Source: Pseudomonas monsensis (lineage in GTDB: Bacteria > Pseudomonadota > Gammaproteobacteria > Pseudomonadales > Pseudomonadaceae). Taken from it: a stretch of 64,000 bases of DNA. The stretch lies in assembly GCF_014268495.2 (NCBI RefSeq), contig NZ_CP077087.1:5041001-5105000 (forward strand), read 5' to 3'. Both the position numbers and the translations under genes were made by a program. Under the pieces are notes generated by a model. That model saw only the letters and a list, made by a program, of their open reading frames with translations. It was not told the DNA's origin and made no database searches. Positions 36,771 through 48,205 of the stretch are shown one piece after another. Every line of letters starts with the position of its first letter. Positions within the stretch are counted from its first letter, which is position 1.

Positions 36771-37781
36771 ATGGCTTTTAACATTCACAACCGTAACCTG
36801 CTCAGCCTGGAACACCACACCCCACGTGAGCTGCGTTACCTGCTCGACCTGTCCCGCGATCTGAAACGCGCCAAGTACACCGGCACCGAGCAGCAACACC
36901 TGAAGGGCAACAACATCGCCCTGATCTTCGAAAAAACCTCGACCCGCACCCGCTGCGCGTTCGAAGTGGCGGCCTATGACCAGGGCGCCAACGTCACCTA
37001 CATCGACCCGAATTCCTCGCAAATCGGCCACAAGGAAAGCATGAAAGACACGGCCCGCGTGCTGGGTCGAATGTACGACGCCATCGAGTACCGTGGCTTC
37101 AAACAGGAAATCGTCGAAGAGCTGGCGAAGTTCGCCGGGGTGCCGGTGTTCAACGGCCTGACCGACGAATATCACCCGACGCAAATGATCGCCGACGTGC
37201 TGACCATGCGTGAGCACGCCGACAAGCCGATCCATGAAATCAGCTACGCCTACCTCGGCGACGCCCGCAACAACATGGGCAACTCGCTGCTGCTGGTTGG
37301 CGCCAAACTCGGCATGGACGTGCGCATCTGCGCACCGAAAGCCCTGTGGCCGCATGACGATCTGGTCGAGCGCTGCAACAAGTACGCGGAAGAAAGCGGT
37401 GCACGCATCACCCTGACCGAAGACCCGAAAGCCGCCGTCAAGGGCGTCGACTTCATCCACACCGACGTCTGGGTGTCGATGGGTGAACCGGTGGAAGCCT
37501 GGGCCGAACGTATCCAGCAACTGCTGCCGTACCAGGTCAACGCCGAACTGATGAAAGCCACCGGCAACCCGCGCACCAAGTTCATGCACTGCCTGCCGGC
37601 CTTCCACAACAGCGATACCAAGGTCGGCAAACAGATCGCCGAACAGTATCCGCACCTGGCCAACGGCATCGAAGTGACCGACGACGTGTTCGAGTCGCCC
37701 GCCTGCATCGCCTTCGAGCAAGCGGAAAACCGCATGCACACGATCAAGGCGATTCTGGTCTCGACCCTGGCGGATCTGTAA
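36771..37781 (+). CDS. arcB: Ornithine carbamoyltransferase, catabolic
   Basis: Phosphorolyses citrulline to ornithine and carbamoyl phosphate. The 336-residue protein has the carbamoyl-phosphate motif '[12 protein letters not shown]', '[12 protein letters not shown]' and the ornithine-side '[10 protein letters not shown]'. Its place after arcA marks it as the catabolic enzyme rather than ArgF. The start has GGAG at an ideal distance. Confidence 0.97.
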   Translation: MAFNIHNRNLLSLEHHTPRELRYLLDLSRDLKRAKYTGTEQQHLKGNNIALIFEKTSTRTRCAFEVAAYDQGANVTYIDPNSSQIGHKESMKDTARVLGRMYDAIEYRGFKQEIVEELAKFAGVPVFNGLTDEYHPTQMIADVLTMREHADKPIHEISYAYLGDARNNMGNSLLLVGAKLGMDVRICAPKALWPHDDLVERCNKYAEESGARITLTEDPKAAVKGVDFIHTDVWVSMGEPVEAWAERIQQLLPYQVNAELMKATGNPRTKFMHCLPAFHNSDTKVGKQIAEQYPHLANGIEVTDDVFESPACIAFEQAENRMHTIKAILVSTLADL

Positions 37782-37797
37782 TTGATCGACACGGTCA

Positions 37798-37890
37798 CTG
37801 TGGGAGCTGGCTTGCCAGCGATAGCGGTGTGTCAGCCGACAGCAATGCTGACTGATACACCGCCATCGCGGGCAAGCCCGGCTCCCACAG
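37798..37890. repeat. REPIN-type inverted repeat between arcB and arcC
   Basis: CTGTGGGAGCTGGCTTGCCA and an imperfect inverted copy (GGGCAAGCCCGGCTCCCACA) surround about 45 bases. It lies inside the arc operon. Confidence 0.85.
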
Positions 37891-37941
37891 GGATCGTATT
37901 CGTCCTGCACGAACTCACTGTTTTCTAGAAGGACATGCACC

Positions 37942-38871
37942 ATGCGTATCGTCGTAGCTCTGGGCGGTAACGCCCTGCTCCGCCGTGGTGAACCGATGAC
38001 CGCTGACAACCAGCGCGCCAACATCCGCATCGCCACCGAGCAAATCGCCAAAATCCATCCCGGCAACCAGTTGGTCATCGCCCACGGCAATGGCCCGCAA
38101 GTCGGCCTGCTGTCGCTGCAGGCGGCGGCGTACACCTCCGTCACCCCTTACCCGCTGGACGTGCTCGGTGCCGAAACCGAAGGCATGATCGGCTACATCA
38201 TCGAACAGGAACTGGGCAACCTGCTGGACTTCGAGGTGCCATTCGCCACCCTGCTGACCCAGGTTGAAGTCGACGCCAAGGACCCGGCCTTCCAGAACCC
38301 GAGCAAACCGATCGGCCCGGTCTACGACAAGGCCGAAGCGGAAAAACTCGCCGCCGAGAAAGGCTGGGCCATCGCCCCGGACGGTGACAAGTTCCGCCGC
38401 GTGGTCGCCAGCCCACGGCCGAAACGCATCTTTGAAATCCGTCCGATCAAGTGGCTGCTGGACAAGGGCAGCATCGTCATCTGCGCCGGTGGTGGCGGGA
38501 TTCCGACCATGTACGACGAGAATCGCCACCTCAAGGGCATCGAGGCGGTGATCGACAAGGACCTGTGCTCGTCGCTGCTCGCTGAACAGCTGGAAGCCGA
38601 TTTGCTGGTGATCGCCACCGACGTCAACGCGGCGTTCATCGACTACGGCAAGCCAACGCAGAAAGCCATCGCCGAGGCGCATCCGGATGAACTGGAACGG
38701 CTGGGCTTCGCCGCCGGTTCCATGGGACCGAAGGTGCAGGCAGCCTGCGAATTCGCACGCCATACTGGCAAGGTCGCGGTGATCGGCTCACTCGCGGACA
38801 TCGAAGCGATCGTCCAGGGCACCGCCGGTACTCGCGTCAGCACCGCGAAGCCGGGCATCCGTTATCGATAA
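37942..38871 (+). CDS. arcC: Carbamate kinase
   Basis: Uses carbamoyl phosphate and ADP to make ATP, the energy-yielding step of the pathway. The 309-residue amino-acid-kinase fold has N-terminal '[15 protein letters not shown]', '[11 protein letters not shown]', '[14 protein letters not shown]' and '[15 protein letters not shown]'. Full length. Confidence 0.96.
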   Translation: MRIVVALGGNALLRRGEPMTADNQRANIRIATEQIAKIHPGNQLVIAHGNGPQVGLLSLQAAAYTSVTPYPLDVLGAETEGMIGYIIEQELGNLLDFEVPFATLLTQVEVDAKDPAFQNPSKPIGPVYDKAEAEKLAAEKGWAIAPDGDKFRRVVASPRPKRIFEIRPIKWLLDKGSIVICAGGGGIPTMYDENRHLKGIEAVIDKDLCSSLLAEQLEADLLVIATDVNAAFIDYGKPTQKAIAEAHPDELERLGFAAGSMGPKVQAACEFARHTGKVAVIGSLADIEAIVQGTAGTRVSTAKPGIRYR

Positions 38872-38933
38872 ATAGAAACTCCGGGGGCAGACCCAGGGTC
38901 TGCCCTTCTCCCATGCCTTGAAAGGAGAAACCC

Positions 38934-39296
38934 ATGGCCCAATTCGAACCTGGTCATTTGCATATCGAGCGGCACGCATTGACGCCAGATGACGTCAGTT
39001 ACAACGTGTGCCTCGACTATGAAGTGTTCACCGATCCGCAAAAAGGCAAAGGCATCCAGTTCACGATGCATGGCAGCCTTCAGGGAAAGGACATGAAAGA
39101 GACCTTCTTCCTGCCCAAGGAAGAGGCTTACAACTTTGCCAACAATGTGACGCGAATCGCCGAGAAATACGGCATCCCCAGGACCCACAGCCAGATCGGC
39201 TCGGTGCACAAGCATTACGATCTGATGTTCGAAGACATCCGTAAGCAGCTCGATATGAAATCCGGCGACCCGGTCAATCTCGAGCACTTCGAATAA
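38934..39296 (+). CDS. DUF5064 family protein, arc operon-associated
   Basis: A small soluble protein of 120 residues, 62 bases after arcC and preceded by AGGAG. It has no signal peptide or membrane span. The sequence is a mix of charged strands and one helix ('EEAYNFANNVTRIAEKYG'). It resembles a Pseudomonas family of unknown function (DUF5064). The position suggests co-transcription with arcDABC, but a role in arginine metabolism is only an inference from context. Confidence 0.7.
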   Translation: MAQFEPGHLHIERHALTPDDVSYNVCLDYEVFTDPQKGKGIQFTMHGSLQGKDMKETFFLPKEEAYNFANNVTRIAEKYGIPRTHSQIGSVHKHYDLMFEDIRKQLDMKSGDPVNLEHFE

Positions 39297-39305
39297 CCTC
39301 AAAAG

Positions 39306-39780
39306 CCCCTCACCCTAGCCCTCTCCCAAAGGGAGAGGGGACTGACCGATGTGTCTGAGGACAGACATCGACCTGAAAGACCGAGTCGATTATGGATTCA
39401 TAGCCGTATTTTTCAGGTCGACGTACCTCGTGATTCACAGCCGTATTTTCAGGTCGGCGTACCTCGTGAGCATTCCGCTATCGGCCCCCTCTCCCGAAGG
39501 GAGACGGGCTGACCGAAGTGTCTGAGGACAGGCTTCGACCTGAAAGACCGAGTCGATTCTGGATTCACAGCCGTATTTTTCAGGTCGACGTACCTCGTGA
39601 GCATTCCGCTATCGGCCCCCTCTCCCGAAGGGAGACGGGCTGACCGAAGTGTCTGAGGACAGGCTTCGACCTGAAAGACCGGGTCGATTCTGGATTCACA
39701 GCCGTATTTTCAGGTCAGCGTACCTCGTGAGCATTCCACTATCGGCCCCCTCTCCCTCCGGGAGAGGGCTGGGGTGAGGG
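39306..39780. repeat. Nested hairpin repeat cluster D (three units plus a partial duplication)
   Basis: Bounded by CCCCTCACCCTAGCCCTCTC and GAGAGGGCTGGGGTGAGGG. The units of about 130 bases share TGTCTGAGGACAG, TCGACCTGAAAGACCGAGTC, GATTCACAGCCGTATTTTTC and ACCTCGTGAGCATTCC. In the first unit the stretch from GATTCA to TACCTCGT (about 38 bases) is present twice. It fills the space between the DUF5064 gene and gcsR. Confidence 0.85.
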
Positions 39781-39838
39781 TGTTTTTGATTTAAGGCATA
39801 CTTGCCACCCTTCGCACTGCAGATCACTGAACCGCCCC

Positions 39839-41347
39839 ATGCGTATCCACGTCAGCTTCATCGACCGCGTCGGCATCACCCAGGAAGTCCTGGCTATCCT
39901 CGGTGGGCGCAATCTCAATCTGGATGCGGTGGAGATGATTCCACCCAACGTCTACATCGACGCCCCGACCCTGAGCCCGCAAGTGCTTGAAGAGCTGAAA
40001 GATGCACTGTTTCGCGTGCGCGGCGTGGAAGCGGTGACGGTCGTCGACATCCTCCCCGGCCAGCGTCGGCACCTGCAGCTCGATGCCTTGCTCGCGGCGA
40101 TGACCGACCCGGTGCTGGCCCTCGACAGCGCCGGCAAGGTGTTGCTGGCCAACCCGGCCTTGATCGCGCTGTACGGGCGTGAACCGGCGGGGGAAAGCGT
40201 CTCCGAGCTGTTCAACGATCCCGGCCTGCTGGACACCCTGCTCGAGCAAGGCTTCCGCCTGCCGCTGCGCGAGATCACCGTCAACGGCCAGACCCTGTTG
40301 CTCGACGCCACACCGATCACCGATGCCGGCGCCTTGCTCACGCTCTATCAACCCAACCGCATCGGCGAACAATTGTCGGCACTGCACCACGACCACGCCG
40401 AAGGTTTCGATGCATTGCTCGGCGAATCCCCGGCGATCCGCACCCTCAAGGCGCGCGCGCAACGGGTCGCGGCCCTCGACGCGCCGCTGCTGATTCAGGG
40501 CGAAACCGGCACCGGTAAAGAACTGGTGGCTCGCGCCTGCCATGCCATCAGTGCGCGACACAGTGCGCCGTTTCTCGCCCTGAACTGCGCGGCGCTGCCG
40601 GAGAACCTCGCCGAGAGCGAACTGTTCGGCTACGCCCCCGGCGCCTTCACTGGCGCGGCGCGTGGTGGCAAACCGGGGCTGATGGAGCTGGCGAACCAGG
40701 GCACGGTGTTTCTCGACGAAATCGGCGAGATGTCGCCGTACTTGCAGGCCAAGCTGTTGCGCTTTCTCAATGACGGCAGCTTCCGTCGGGTCGGCGGTGA
40801 TCGCGAAGTGAAGGTCAACGTGCGGATCCTCAGCGCCACCCACCGCGACCTGGAAAAAATGGTCAGCGAAGGCCTGTTCCGCGAAGACCTGTTCTACCGC
40901 CTCAACGTGCTCAACGTTGAAGTGCCGCCGCTGCGCGAACGCGGTCAGGACATCCTGCTGCTGGCGCGCTATTTCATGCAGCAGGCTTGCGCGCAGATCC
41001 AGCGCCCGGTCTGCCGCCTCGCCCCCGGCACCTATCCGGCGCTACTCGGTAATCGTTGGCCGGGCAACGTGCGGCAACTGCAGAACGTGATCTTCCGCGC
41101 CGCCGCGATCTGCGAAAGCAGCCTGGTCGATATCGGCGATCTCGACATCGCCGGCACCTCCGTGGCGCGCCAGACCGACAGCGATGTCGACAGCCTCGAA
41201 CAAGCCGTCGAGTCCTTCGAAAAATCGCTGCTGGAACAGCTCTACGTCAGCTACCCCTCGACCCGGCAACTGGCGAGCCGCTTGCAAACCTCGCACACCG
41301 CCATCGCCCATCGCCTGCGCAAGTACGGCATTCCCAACAAGCCCTGA
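39839..41347 (+). CDS. gcsR: Sigma-54-dependent activator of glycine catabolism (GcsR, TyrR-like)
   Basis: An enhancer-binding protein of 502 residues. It has an N-terminal ACT-like domain (about 1-70), a PAS domain ('LLAAMTDPVLALDSAGKVLLAN' region), an AAA+ domain with Walker A 'GETGTGKE' near 221 and sigma-54 loop 'GAFTGA' near 267, and a C-terminal TyrR-type helix-turn-helix 'STRQLASRLQTSHTAIAHRL'. It lies directly upstream of gcvHP-sdaA-gcvT. In P. aeruginosa GcsR activates that operon in response to glycine. Identification rests on domain order and context. Confidence 0.9.
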   Translation: MRIHVSFIDRVGITQEVLAILGGRNLNLDAVEMIPPNVYIDAPTLSPQVLEELKDALFRVRGVEAVTVVDILPGQRRHLQLDALLAAMTDPVLALDSAGKVLLANPALIALYGREPAGESVSELFNDPGLLDTLLEQGFRLPLREITVNGQTLLLDATPITDAGALLTLYQPNRIGEQLSALHHDHAEGFDALLGESPAIRTLKARAQRVAALDAPLLIQGETGTGKELVARACHAISARHSAPFLALNCAALPENLAESELFGYAPGAFTGAARGGKPGLMELANQGTVFLDEIGEMSPYLQAKLLRFLNDGSFRRVGGDREVKVNVRILSATHRDLEKMVSEGLFREDLFYRLNVLNVEVPPLRERGQDILLLARYFMQQACAQIQRPVCRLAPGTYPALLGNRWPGNVRQLQNVIFRAAAICESSLVDIGDLDIAGTSVARQTDSDVDSLEQAVESFEKSLLEQLYVSYPSTRQLASRLQTSHTAIAHRLRKYGIPNKP

Positions 41348-41428
41348 TCACGCCGCATATCCCCTGGCAGGCTCACTCCTACAATGATTGGTGACGGATT
41401 CGAAATCCGTTCAAAAGCGACCTCCATC

Positions 41429-41446
41429 TGTACTGAAAGCGCTACA
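41429..41446. promoter_or_regulatory. GcsR-type enhancer site 1
   Basis: TGTACTGAAAGCGCTACA, an 18-bp imperfect palindrome of the form TGTA-N10-TACA, upstream of gcvH. Confidence 0.6.
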
Positions 41447-41447
41447 G

Positions 41448-41465
41448 CGGAACGATATCGCTACA
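41448..41465. promoter_or_regulatory. GcsR-type enhancer site 2
   Basis: On the minus strand it reads TGTAGCGATATCGTTCCG, very close to the TGTAACG-N4-CGTTCCG pattern described for GcsR in P. aeruginosa. Its centre is 19 bases from site 1. Confidence 0.65.
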
Positions 41466-41528
41466 CCCTCCTCCGGCGACCACAGTGCAAGGCTTTGATC
41501 CCGTTCAGCTTTTTTCCCCGCCCCAAGC

Positions 41529-41546
41529 TGTAGCGATTTCGCTACA
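41529..41546. promoter_or_regulatory. GcsR-type enhancer site 3
   Basis: TGTAGCGATTTCGCTACA is an 18-bp palindrome, perfect apart from the central pair. Its centre is exactly 100 bases from site 1 and about 75 bases upstream of the -24 element. Confidence 0.7.
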
Positions 41547-41610
41547 CGCACGCAATCTGCGGCATCGCCATAAATAGCTATCCAATTGATTTATAACGAT
41601 AAATTCAAGA

Positions 41611-41625
41611 TGGCCGCGTTCTTGC
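41611..41625 (+). promoter_or_regulatory. Sigma-54 (-24/-12) promoter of gcvHP-sdaA-gcvT
   Basis: TGGCCGCGTTCTTGC has TGGC and TTGC with the canonical 7-base gap (GG-N10-GC). It lies about 87 bases before gcvH and downstream of the GcsR-like sites, with AT-rich sequence between that could allow bending. Confidence 0.8.
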
Positions 41626-41711
41626 TAAGTAACCGTTCATAAAATCAGGGCTTTGCCGCCCGAGCCTTCCACCGCGTCCACCAGACGAGTCTGGCCCCCT
41701 TAGGAGTTTCC

Positions 41712-42095
41712 ATGAGCGAGTTGCGTTTTACTGAAGATCACGAATGGCTGCGCACTGAAGCTGACGGCAGCGTTACTGTCGGCATCACCGCTTTCGCGCA
41801 GAACGCCCTGGGCGACGTGGTGTTCGTGCAACTGCCTGAGCTGCAGGCTTACGAAAAAGGCGCCGAAGCCGCCACCGTGGAATCGGTGAAAGCCGCCAGC
41901 GGCGTGTACATGCCCCTCGATGGCGAGGTACTGGAAATCAACCCGGCACTGGAAGACGCACCGGAACTGGTCAACGAAGATCCGCTGGGCGAAGGCTGGT
42001 TCTTCCGCTTCCAGCCAAGCGACGCCTCGGCTGTGGCGAAACTGCTGGATCAAGACGCCTACGACCGTTTGATCAAAGCCCAAGCCGAAGCCTGA
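41712..42095 (+). CDS. gcvH: Glycine cleavage system H protein
   Basis: A lipoyl carrier that shuttles the aminomethyl group between P, T and L proteins. It has 127 residues, with the lipoyl Lys in '[14 protein letters not shown]'. The start has AGGAG upstream. It is the first gene of the sigma-54 operon; gcvP begins 11 bases later. Confidence 0.96.
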   Translation: MSELRFTEDHEWLRTEADGSVTVGITAFAQNALGDVVFVQLPELQAYEKGAEAATVESVKAASGVYMPLDGEVLEINPALEDAPELVNEDPLGEGWFFRFQPSDASAVAKLLDQDAYDRLIKAQAEA

Positions 42096-42106
42096 GGAGT
42101 AGCGAC

Positions 42107-44959
42107 ATGACCCAAGTAAACCTCGGCACTGCCAACGAATTCATCGCCCGTCACATCGGCCCGCGCGCCGCTGACGAGCAAGCCATGCTCAACAGCCTCG
42201 GCTTCGATTCCCTCGAAGCCCTGAGCGCCAGCGTGATCCCGGAAAGCATCAAGGGCACCAGCGTGCTCGGCATGGACGACGGCCTCAGCGAAGCCGACGC
42301 CCTGGCGATGATCAAATCCATCGCCGGCAAGAACCAGCTGTTCAAGACCTACATCGGCCAGGGCTACTACAACTGCCACACGCCGTCGCCGATCCTGCGC
42401 AACCTCCTGGAAAATCCGGCCTGGTACACCGCGTACACCCCGTACCAGCCAGAAATCTCCCAGGGCCGTCTTGAAGCGCTGCTGAACTTCCAGACCCTGA
42501 TCAGCGACCTCACCGGCCTGCCGATCGCCAACGCCTCCTTGCTCGACGAAGCCACCGCCGCTGCCGAAGCCATGACCTTCTGCAAACGCCTGAGCAAGAA
42601 CAAGGGCAGCCACCAATTCTTCGCCTCGATCCACAGCCACCCGCAAACCCTCGACGTGCTGCGCACCCGTGCCGAGCCGCTGGGTATCGACGTGGTCGTC
42701 GGTGACGAGCGTGAACTGACTGACGTGTCGCCGTTCTTCGGCGCACTGCTGCAATACCCGGCCAGCAACGGTGACCTGTTCGACTACCGCGAACTGACCG
42801 AACGCTTCCACGCCGCCAACGCGCTGGTCGCTGTGGCTGCCGACCTGCTGGCCCTGACCTTGCTGACCGCCCCGGGCGAGTTCGGCGCGGACGTCGCCAT
42901 CGGCTCGGCGCAACGCTTCGGCGTGCCGCTGGGCTTCGGCGGCCCGCACGCCGCGTACTTCTCCACCAAGGATGCGTTCAAGCGCGACATGCCGGGCCGT
43001 CTGGTCGGTGTCTCGGTTGACCGTTTCGGCAAGCCGGCCCTACGCCTGGCGATGCAGACCCGCGAGCAACACATTCGCCGCGAGAAGGCCACGTCGAACA
43101 TCTGCACCGCGCAGGTGCTGCTGGCCAATATCGCCAGCATGTACGCCGTGTACCACGGCCCGAAAGGCCTGACCCAGATCGCCAACCGCGTGCATCACCT
43201 GACCGCGATTCTGGCCAAGGGCCTGAACGCACTGGGCGCCAACGTCGAGCAGGACAGCTTCTTCGACACCCTGACCCTCGCGACCGGCGCGCAAACCGCC
43301 GCACTGCACGACAAGGCGCACGCTGCGCAGATCAACCTGCGGGTGATCGACGCTCAGCGTCTGGGCCTGTCGGTGGACGAAACCACCACTCAGGCTGATA
43401 TTGAAACCCTGTGGAGTCTGTTCGCCGACGGCAAGACCCTGCCGGACTTCGCGGCACTGGCCGCCTCGGTGCAAAGCACCATCCCGGCTGCGCTGGTGCG
43501 TCAGTCGCCGATCCTCAGCCACCCGGTGTTCAACCGCTATCACTCGGAAACCGAGCTGATGCGCTACCTGCGCAAACTGGCGGACAAGGATCTGGCACTG
43601 GATCGCACCATGATCCCGCTGGGCTCGTGCACCATGAAACTCAATGCCGCCAGCGAAATGATCCCGGTGACCTGGGCCGAATTCGGCGCACTGCACCCGT
43701 TCGCTCCCGCCGCACAGAGCGCCGGCTACCAGCAACTGACCGACGAACTGGAAGCGATGCTCTGCGCCGCTACCGGTTACGACGCGATCTCGCTGCAACC
43801 GAACGCCGGTTCGCAGGGTGAATACGCTGGCCTGCTGGCGATTCGCGCTTACCACCAGAGCCGTGGCGATGAGCGCCGCGACATCTGCCTGATCCCGTCG
43901 TCCGCCCACGGCACCAACCCGGCCACCGCCAACATGGCCGGCATGCGCGTGGTTGTGACCGCGTGCGACGCGCGCGGCAACGTCGACATCGAAGACCTGC
44001 GTGCCAAAGCGATCGAGCACCGCGAACACCTCGCTGCACTGATGATCACCTACCCGTCGACCCACGGCGTGTTCGAAGAAGGTATCCGCGAAATCTGCGG
44101 GATCATTCACGACAACGGCGGCCAGGTGTACATCGACGGCGCCAACATGAACGCGATGGTCGGCCTCTGCGCGCCGGGCAAGTTCGGCGGCGATGTTTCG
44201 CACCTGAACCTGCACAAGACGTTCTGCATTCCACACGGCGGTGGCGGCCCGGGCGTCGGCCCGATTGGCGTCAAGTCACACCTCGCACCGTTTATGCCGG
44301 GCCACGCCCAGATGGAGCGCAAGGAAGGCGCGGTCTGCGCGGCACCGTTCGGCAGCGCGAGCATTCTGCCGATCACCTGGATGTACATTCGCATGATGGG
44401 TGGCGCCGGTCTGAAGCGCGCTTCGCAACTGGCGATCCTCAACGCCAACTACATTTCCCGTCGTCTGGAAGAGCACTACCCAGTGCTGTACACCGGCAGC
44501 AACGGCCTGGTGGCGCACGAGTGCATCCTCGACCTGCGTCCGCTGAAAGACAGCAGCGGCATCAGCGTCGATGACGTTGCCAAGCGCCTGATCGACTTCG
44601 GCTTCCACGCGCCGACCATGTCGTTCCCGGTCGCCGGCACGCTGATGATCGAGCCGACCGAGAGCGAATCCAAGGAAGAACTGGATCGCTTCTGCGACGC
44701 CATGATCCGCATCCGCGAAGAAATCCGCGCAGTGGAAAACGGCACGCTGGACAAGGACGACAACCCGCTGAAGAACGCCCCGCACACTGCGGCGGAGCTG
44801 GTCGGTGAGTGGACCCACCCGTACAGCCGCGAGCAAGCGGTGTATCCGGTGGCGTCGCTGGTTGAAGGCAAATACTGGCCGCCGGTCGGCCGCGTCGACA
44901 ACGTGTTCGGCGACCGCAACCTGGTGTGCGCCTGCCCGTCGATCGAAAGCTACGCTTAA
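42107..44959 (+). CDS. gcvP: Glycine dehydrogenase (decarboxylating), P protein
   Basis: A PLP enzyme that decarboxylates glycine and loads the residue onto GcvH. It has 950 residues, the fused single-chain form. The PLP Lys is in '[17 protein letters not shown]' near residue 705. '[16 protein letters not shown]' lies in the second half. Confidence 0.97.
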   Translation: MTQVNLGTANEFIARHIGPRAADEQAMLNSLGFDSLEALSASVIPESIKGTSVLGMDDGLSEADALAMIKSIAGKNQLFKTYIGQGYYNCHTPSPILRNLLENPAWYTAYTPYQPEISQGRLEALLNFQTLISDLTGLPIANASLLDEATAAAEAMTFCKRLSKNKGSHQFFASIHSHPQTLDVLRTRAEPLGIDVVVGDERELTDVSPFFGALLQYPASNGDLFDYRELTERFHAANALVAVAADLLALTLLTAPGEFGADVAIGSAQRFGVPLGFGGPHAAYFSTKDAFKRDMPGRLVGVSVDRFGKPALRLAMQTREQHIRREKATSNICTAQVLLANIASMYAVYHGPKGLTQIANRVHHLTAILAKGLNALGANVEQDSFFDTLTLATGAQTAALHDKAHAAQINLRVIDAQRLGLSVDETTTQADIETLWSLFADGKTLPDFAALAASVQSTIPAALVRQSPILSHPVFNRYHSETELMRYLRKLADKDLALDRTMIPLGSCTMKLNAASEMIPVTWAEFGALHPFAPAAQSAGYQQLTDELEAMLCAATGYDAISLQPNAGSQGEYAGLLAIRAYHQSRGDERRDICLIPSSAHGTNPATANMAGMRVVVTACDARGNVDIEDLRAKAIEHREHLAALMITYPSTHGVFEEGIREICGIIHDNGGQVYIDGANMNAMVGLCAPGKFGGDVSHLNLHKTFCIPHGGGGPGVGPIGVKSHLAPFMPGHAQMERKEGAVCAAPFGSASILPITWMYIRMMGGAGLKRASQLAILNANYISRRLEEHYPVLYTGSNGLVAHECILDLRPLKDSSGISVDDVAKRLIDFGFHAPTMSFPVAGTLMIEPTESESKEELDRFCDAMIRIREEIRAVENGTLDKDDNPLKNAPHTAAELVGEWTHPYSREQAVYPVASLVEGKYWPPVGRVDNVFGDRNLVCACPSIESYA

Positions 44960-44963
44960 GGAA

Positions 44964-45122
44964 AGCAGCTGCGAGCTTTGAGCTACAAGCTGCAAGTAAG
45001 GGCTGATCTGCTTTTTACTTGCGGCTTGTGTCTCGCTGCATGCACTGCGGCCTTATAGAAGCCGCAAGGAAAAACCCGATCCGCTTTCACTTGTAGCTTG
45101 CAACTTGAAGCTCACAACTGCT
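44964..45122. repeat. AGCAGCTGC...CTGCT repeat, copy 2 (longer)
   Basis: Starts AGCAGCTGCGAGCTTTGAGC and ends AACTTGAAGCTCACAACTGCT-like. Both ends align with the copy at 21949-22043, but the middle is about 65 bases longer and includes a second complementary pair (GCGGCCTTATAGAAGCCGC). It sits between gcvP and sdaA inside the operon. Confidence 0.65.
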
Positions 45123-45139
45123 CCGCAGGAGAACCACTC

Positions 45140-46516
<1,377 letters not shown>

Positions 46517-46530
46517 ACCTTATTTAACTC

Positions 46531-46629
46531 CGCCTCCCTCAGGGAGACGATCGTACTTGGCACCCTCTCCCTCCGGGAGACAAACGTAACTAGCTCCCTC
46601 TCCCTCCGGGAGAGGGCCGGGGTGAGGGG
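46531..46629. repeat. Nested hairpin repeat cluster E (three short hairpins)
   Basis: Three CCCTC...GGGAG hairpins in a row (CCTCCCTCAGGGAGA, CCCTCTCCCTCCGGGAGA, CCCTCTCCCTCCGGGAGAGG) end in CCGGGGTGAGGGG. The TCGACCTGAAA core of the other clusters is absent. It lies between sdaA and gcvT. Confidence 0.75.
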
Positions 46630-46677
46630 CTTTTGATCTTGCCCCCGATCCCGAATCACATTTTCAAGGAGCCACGC

Positions 46678-47802
46678 ATGTCCACCGAACAACTGTCGAA
46701 AACCCCGCTGCACGCTCTGCACCTCGAACTTGGTGCCCGTATGGTGCCGTTCGCCGGCTACGACATGCCGGTGCAATACCCGCTGGGCGTGATGAAGGAA
46801 CATCAACACACCCGTGAGCACGCGGGCCTGTTCGATGTCTCGCACATGGGCCAGATCCGCCTGACCAGTGCCAATGCCGCCAAAGCCCTGGAAACCCTGG
46901 TGCCGGTGGACATCATCGACCTGCCGGTGGGCATGCAGCGTTATGCGATGTTCACCAACGACAACGGTGGCATCCTCGACGACCTGATGGTCGCCAACCT
47001 CGGTAACGACGAGCTGTTCCTGGTGGTCAACGCCGCGTGCAAGGATCAGGACCTGGCGCATCTGCAAAAACACATCGGCGATCAGTGCACCATAACGGAG
47101 CTGTTCGAAGCGCGCGCCCTGCTCGCTCTGCAAGGTCCGGCAGCCGTCACCGTGCTCGCGCGGCTGGCGCCGGACGTGGCGAAAATGACCTTCATGCAGT
47201 TCAACCGCGTGCAACTGCTGGGCGTCGATTGCTTCGTCAGCCGTTCGGGTTACACCGGTGAAGACGGTTTCGAAATCTCGGTGCCAGCCGCCGATGCGGA
47301 AAAACTCGCCCGCGCCCTGCTGGCTGAACCGGAAGTCCAGGCCATCGGCCTCGGCGCCCGCGATTCACTGCGTCTGGAAGCCGGCCTGTGCCTTTACGGC
47401 CACGACATGAACACCGAGACCACGCCGATCGAGGCCAGCCTGTTGTGGGCGATCTCGAAGACACGCCGTGCCGACGGCGCGCGAGCCGGCGGTTTCCCGG
47501 GGGCGGAACAGGTATTTGCCCAACAGCAGAATGGTGTCGCACGCAAACGCGTCGGCCTGTTGCCGCAGGAACGCACCCCGGTGCGTGAAGGCGCGGAAAT
47601 CGTCAACGAGGCGGGCGAGATCATCGGCAGCGTGTGCAGCGGCGGCTTCGGGCCGACCCTGGGCGGCCCTCTGGCGATGGGATACCTCGACAGCGCTTAT
47701 GTCACCCTCGACACCACCGTTTGGGCAATCGTCCGTGGGAAAAAGGTGCCAATGCTTGTAAGTAAAATGCCATTTGTTCCACAACGCTACTATCGTGGCT
47801 GA
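46678..47802 (+). CDS. gcvT: Aminomethyltransferase (glycine cleavage T protein)
   Basis: Transfers the methylene group from aminomethyl-GcvH to tetrahydrofolate, releasing ammonia. The 374-residue protein has 'MVPFAGYDMPVQYP', 'HAGLFDVSHMGQI', 'GYTGEDGFEISVP' and 'ARDSLRLEAGLCLYGHDM'. The start at 46678 has AAGGAG upstream. Last gene of the operon. Confidence 0.95.
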   Translation: MSTEQLSKTPLHALHLELGARMVPFAGYDMPVQYPLGVMKEHQHTREHAGLFDVSHMGQIRLTSANAAKALETLVPVDIIDLPVGMQRYAMFTNDNGGILDDLMVANLGNDELFLVVNAACKDQDLAHLQKHIGDQCTITELFEARALLALQGPAAVTVLARLAPDVAKMTFMQFNRVQLLGVDCFVSRSGYTGEDGFEISVPAADAEKLARALLAEPEVQAIGLGARDSLRLEAGLCLYGHDMNTETTPIEASLLWAISKTRRADGARAGGFPGAEQVFAQQQNGVARKRVGLLPQERTPVREGAEIVNEAGEIIGSVCSGGFGPTLGGPLAMGYLDSAYVTLDTTVWAIVRGKKVPMLVSKMPFVPQRYYRG

Positions 47803-47823
47803 TTGACTGTTTCTATAAGTAAC

Positions 47824-47863
47824 GCGATTGCGTTATGCGTGCACTAATGTGTAACGCAATCGC
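47824..47863. repeat. Perfect 12-bp inverted repeat after gcvT
   Basis: GCGATTGCGTTA and TAACGCAATCGC are separated by 16 bases. No T-run follows directly, so it may be a weak terminator, an RNA stability element or a protein-binding palindrome. Confidence 0.55.
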
Positions 47864-48205
47864 CACAAAAAAGTGCATTTTCTAACATCTGATTCGAATA
47901 TGAACTTTGCTTATAACGTTCGAAAACAATTGAACGAGCTAATCGTCTAAGCCGCACTAGTGAATTGACTAACTGCCAGCAAGTGCAGGAAAACCGGGGC
48001 CTTCGCGGGGCTTGTTTTTTATCCCGTAGTTGGCGTAGAGTTTGTCCACTGTGTTTGCATGGGTCAGCTTGGAATCGTGACCTGGGCAGTAGCCTACAAG
48101 TTAGCTACATCCCGTTCGACGTCTTCTTACTCTCCTGCAACCAGCCCCAGTACTCTTTCATGAGGAAGAGACTGTCATCAATTTTTGCGTCAAAGGAAAT
48201 AAGAA
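47864..48205 (+). other. Gene-free stretch, probable long leader of the cold-shock gene
   Basis: About 340 bases without a credible gene. It contains CGTTC...GAACG (47917-47936) and a G-rich run followed by TTGTTTTTTAT near 48012-48021 without a clear stem. A pyrimidine-rich stretch then leads to the AAGGAAATAAGAA ribosome-binding region. Cold-shock genes often have long structured 5' leaders, and this is the likeliest role. Confidence 0.4.

Noticed and set aside
35907..38144. 745-codon minus-strand frame opposite arcA-arcB
   Set aside because: It runs across two well-defined genes and their intergenic gap on the other strand, with no family features.
47993..48021. Intrinsic terminator in the csp leader (G-rich run then TTTTTT)
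   Set aside because: I could not find a convincing stem before the T-tract, so it is only mentioned as part of the leader.
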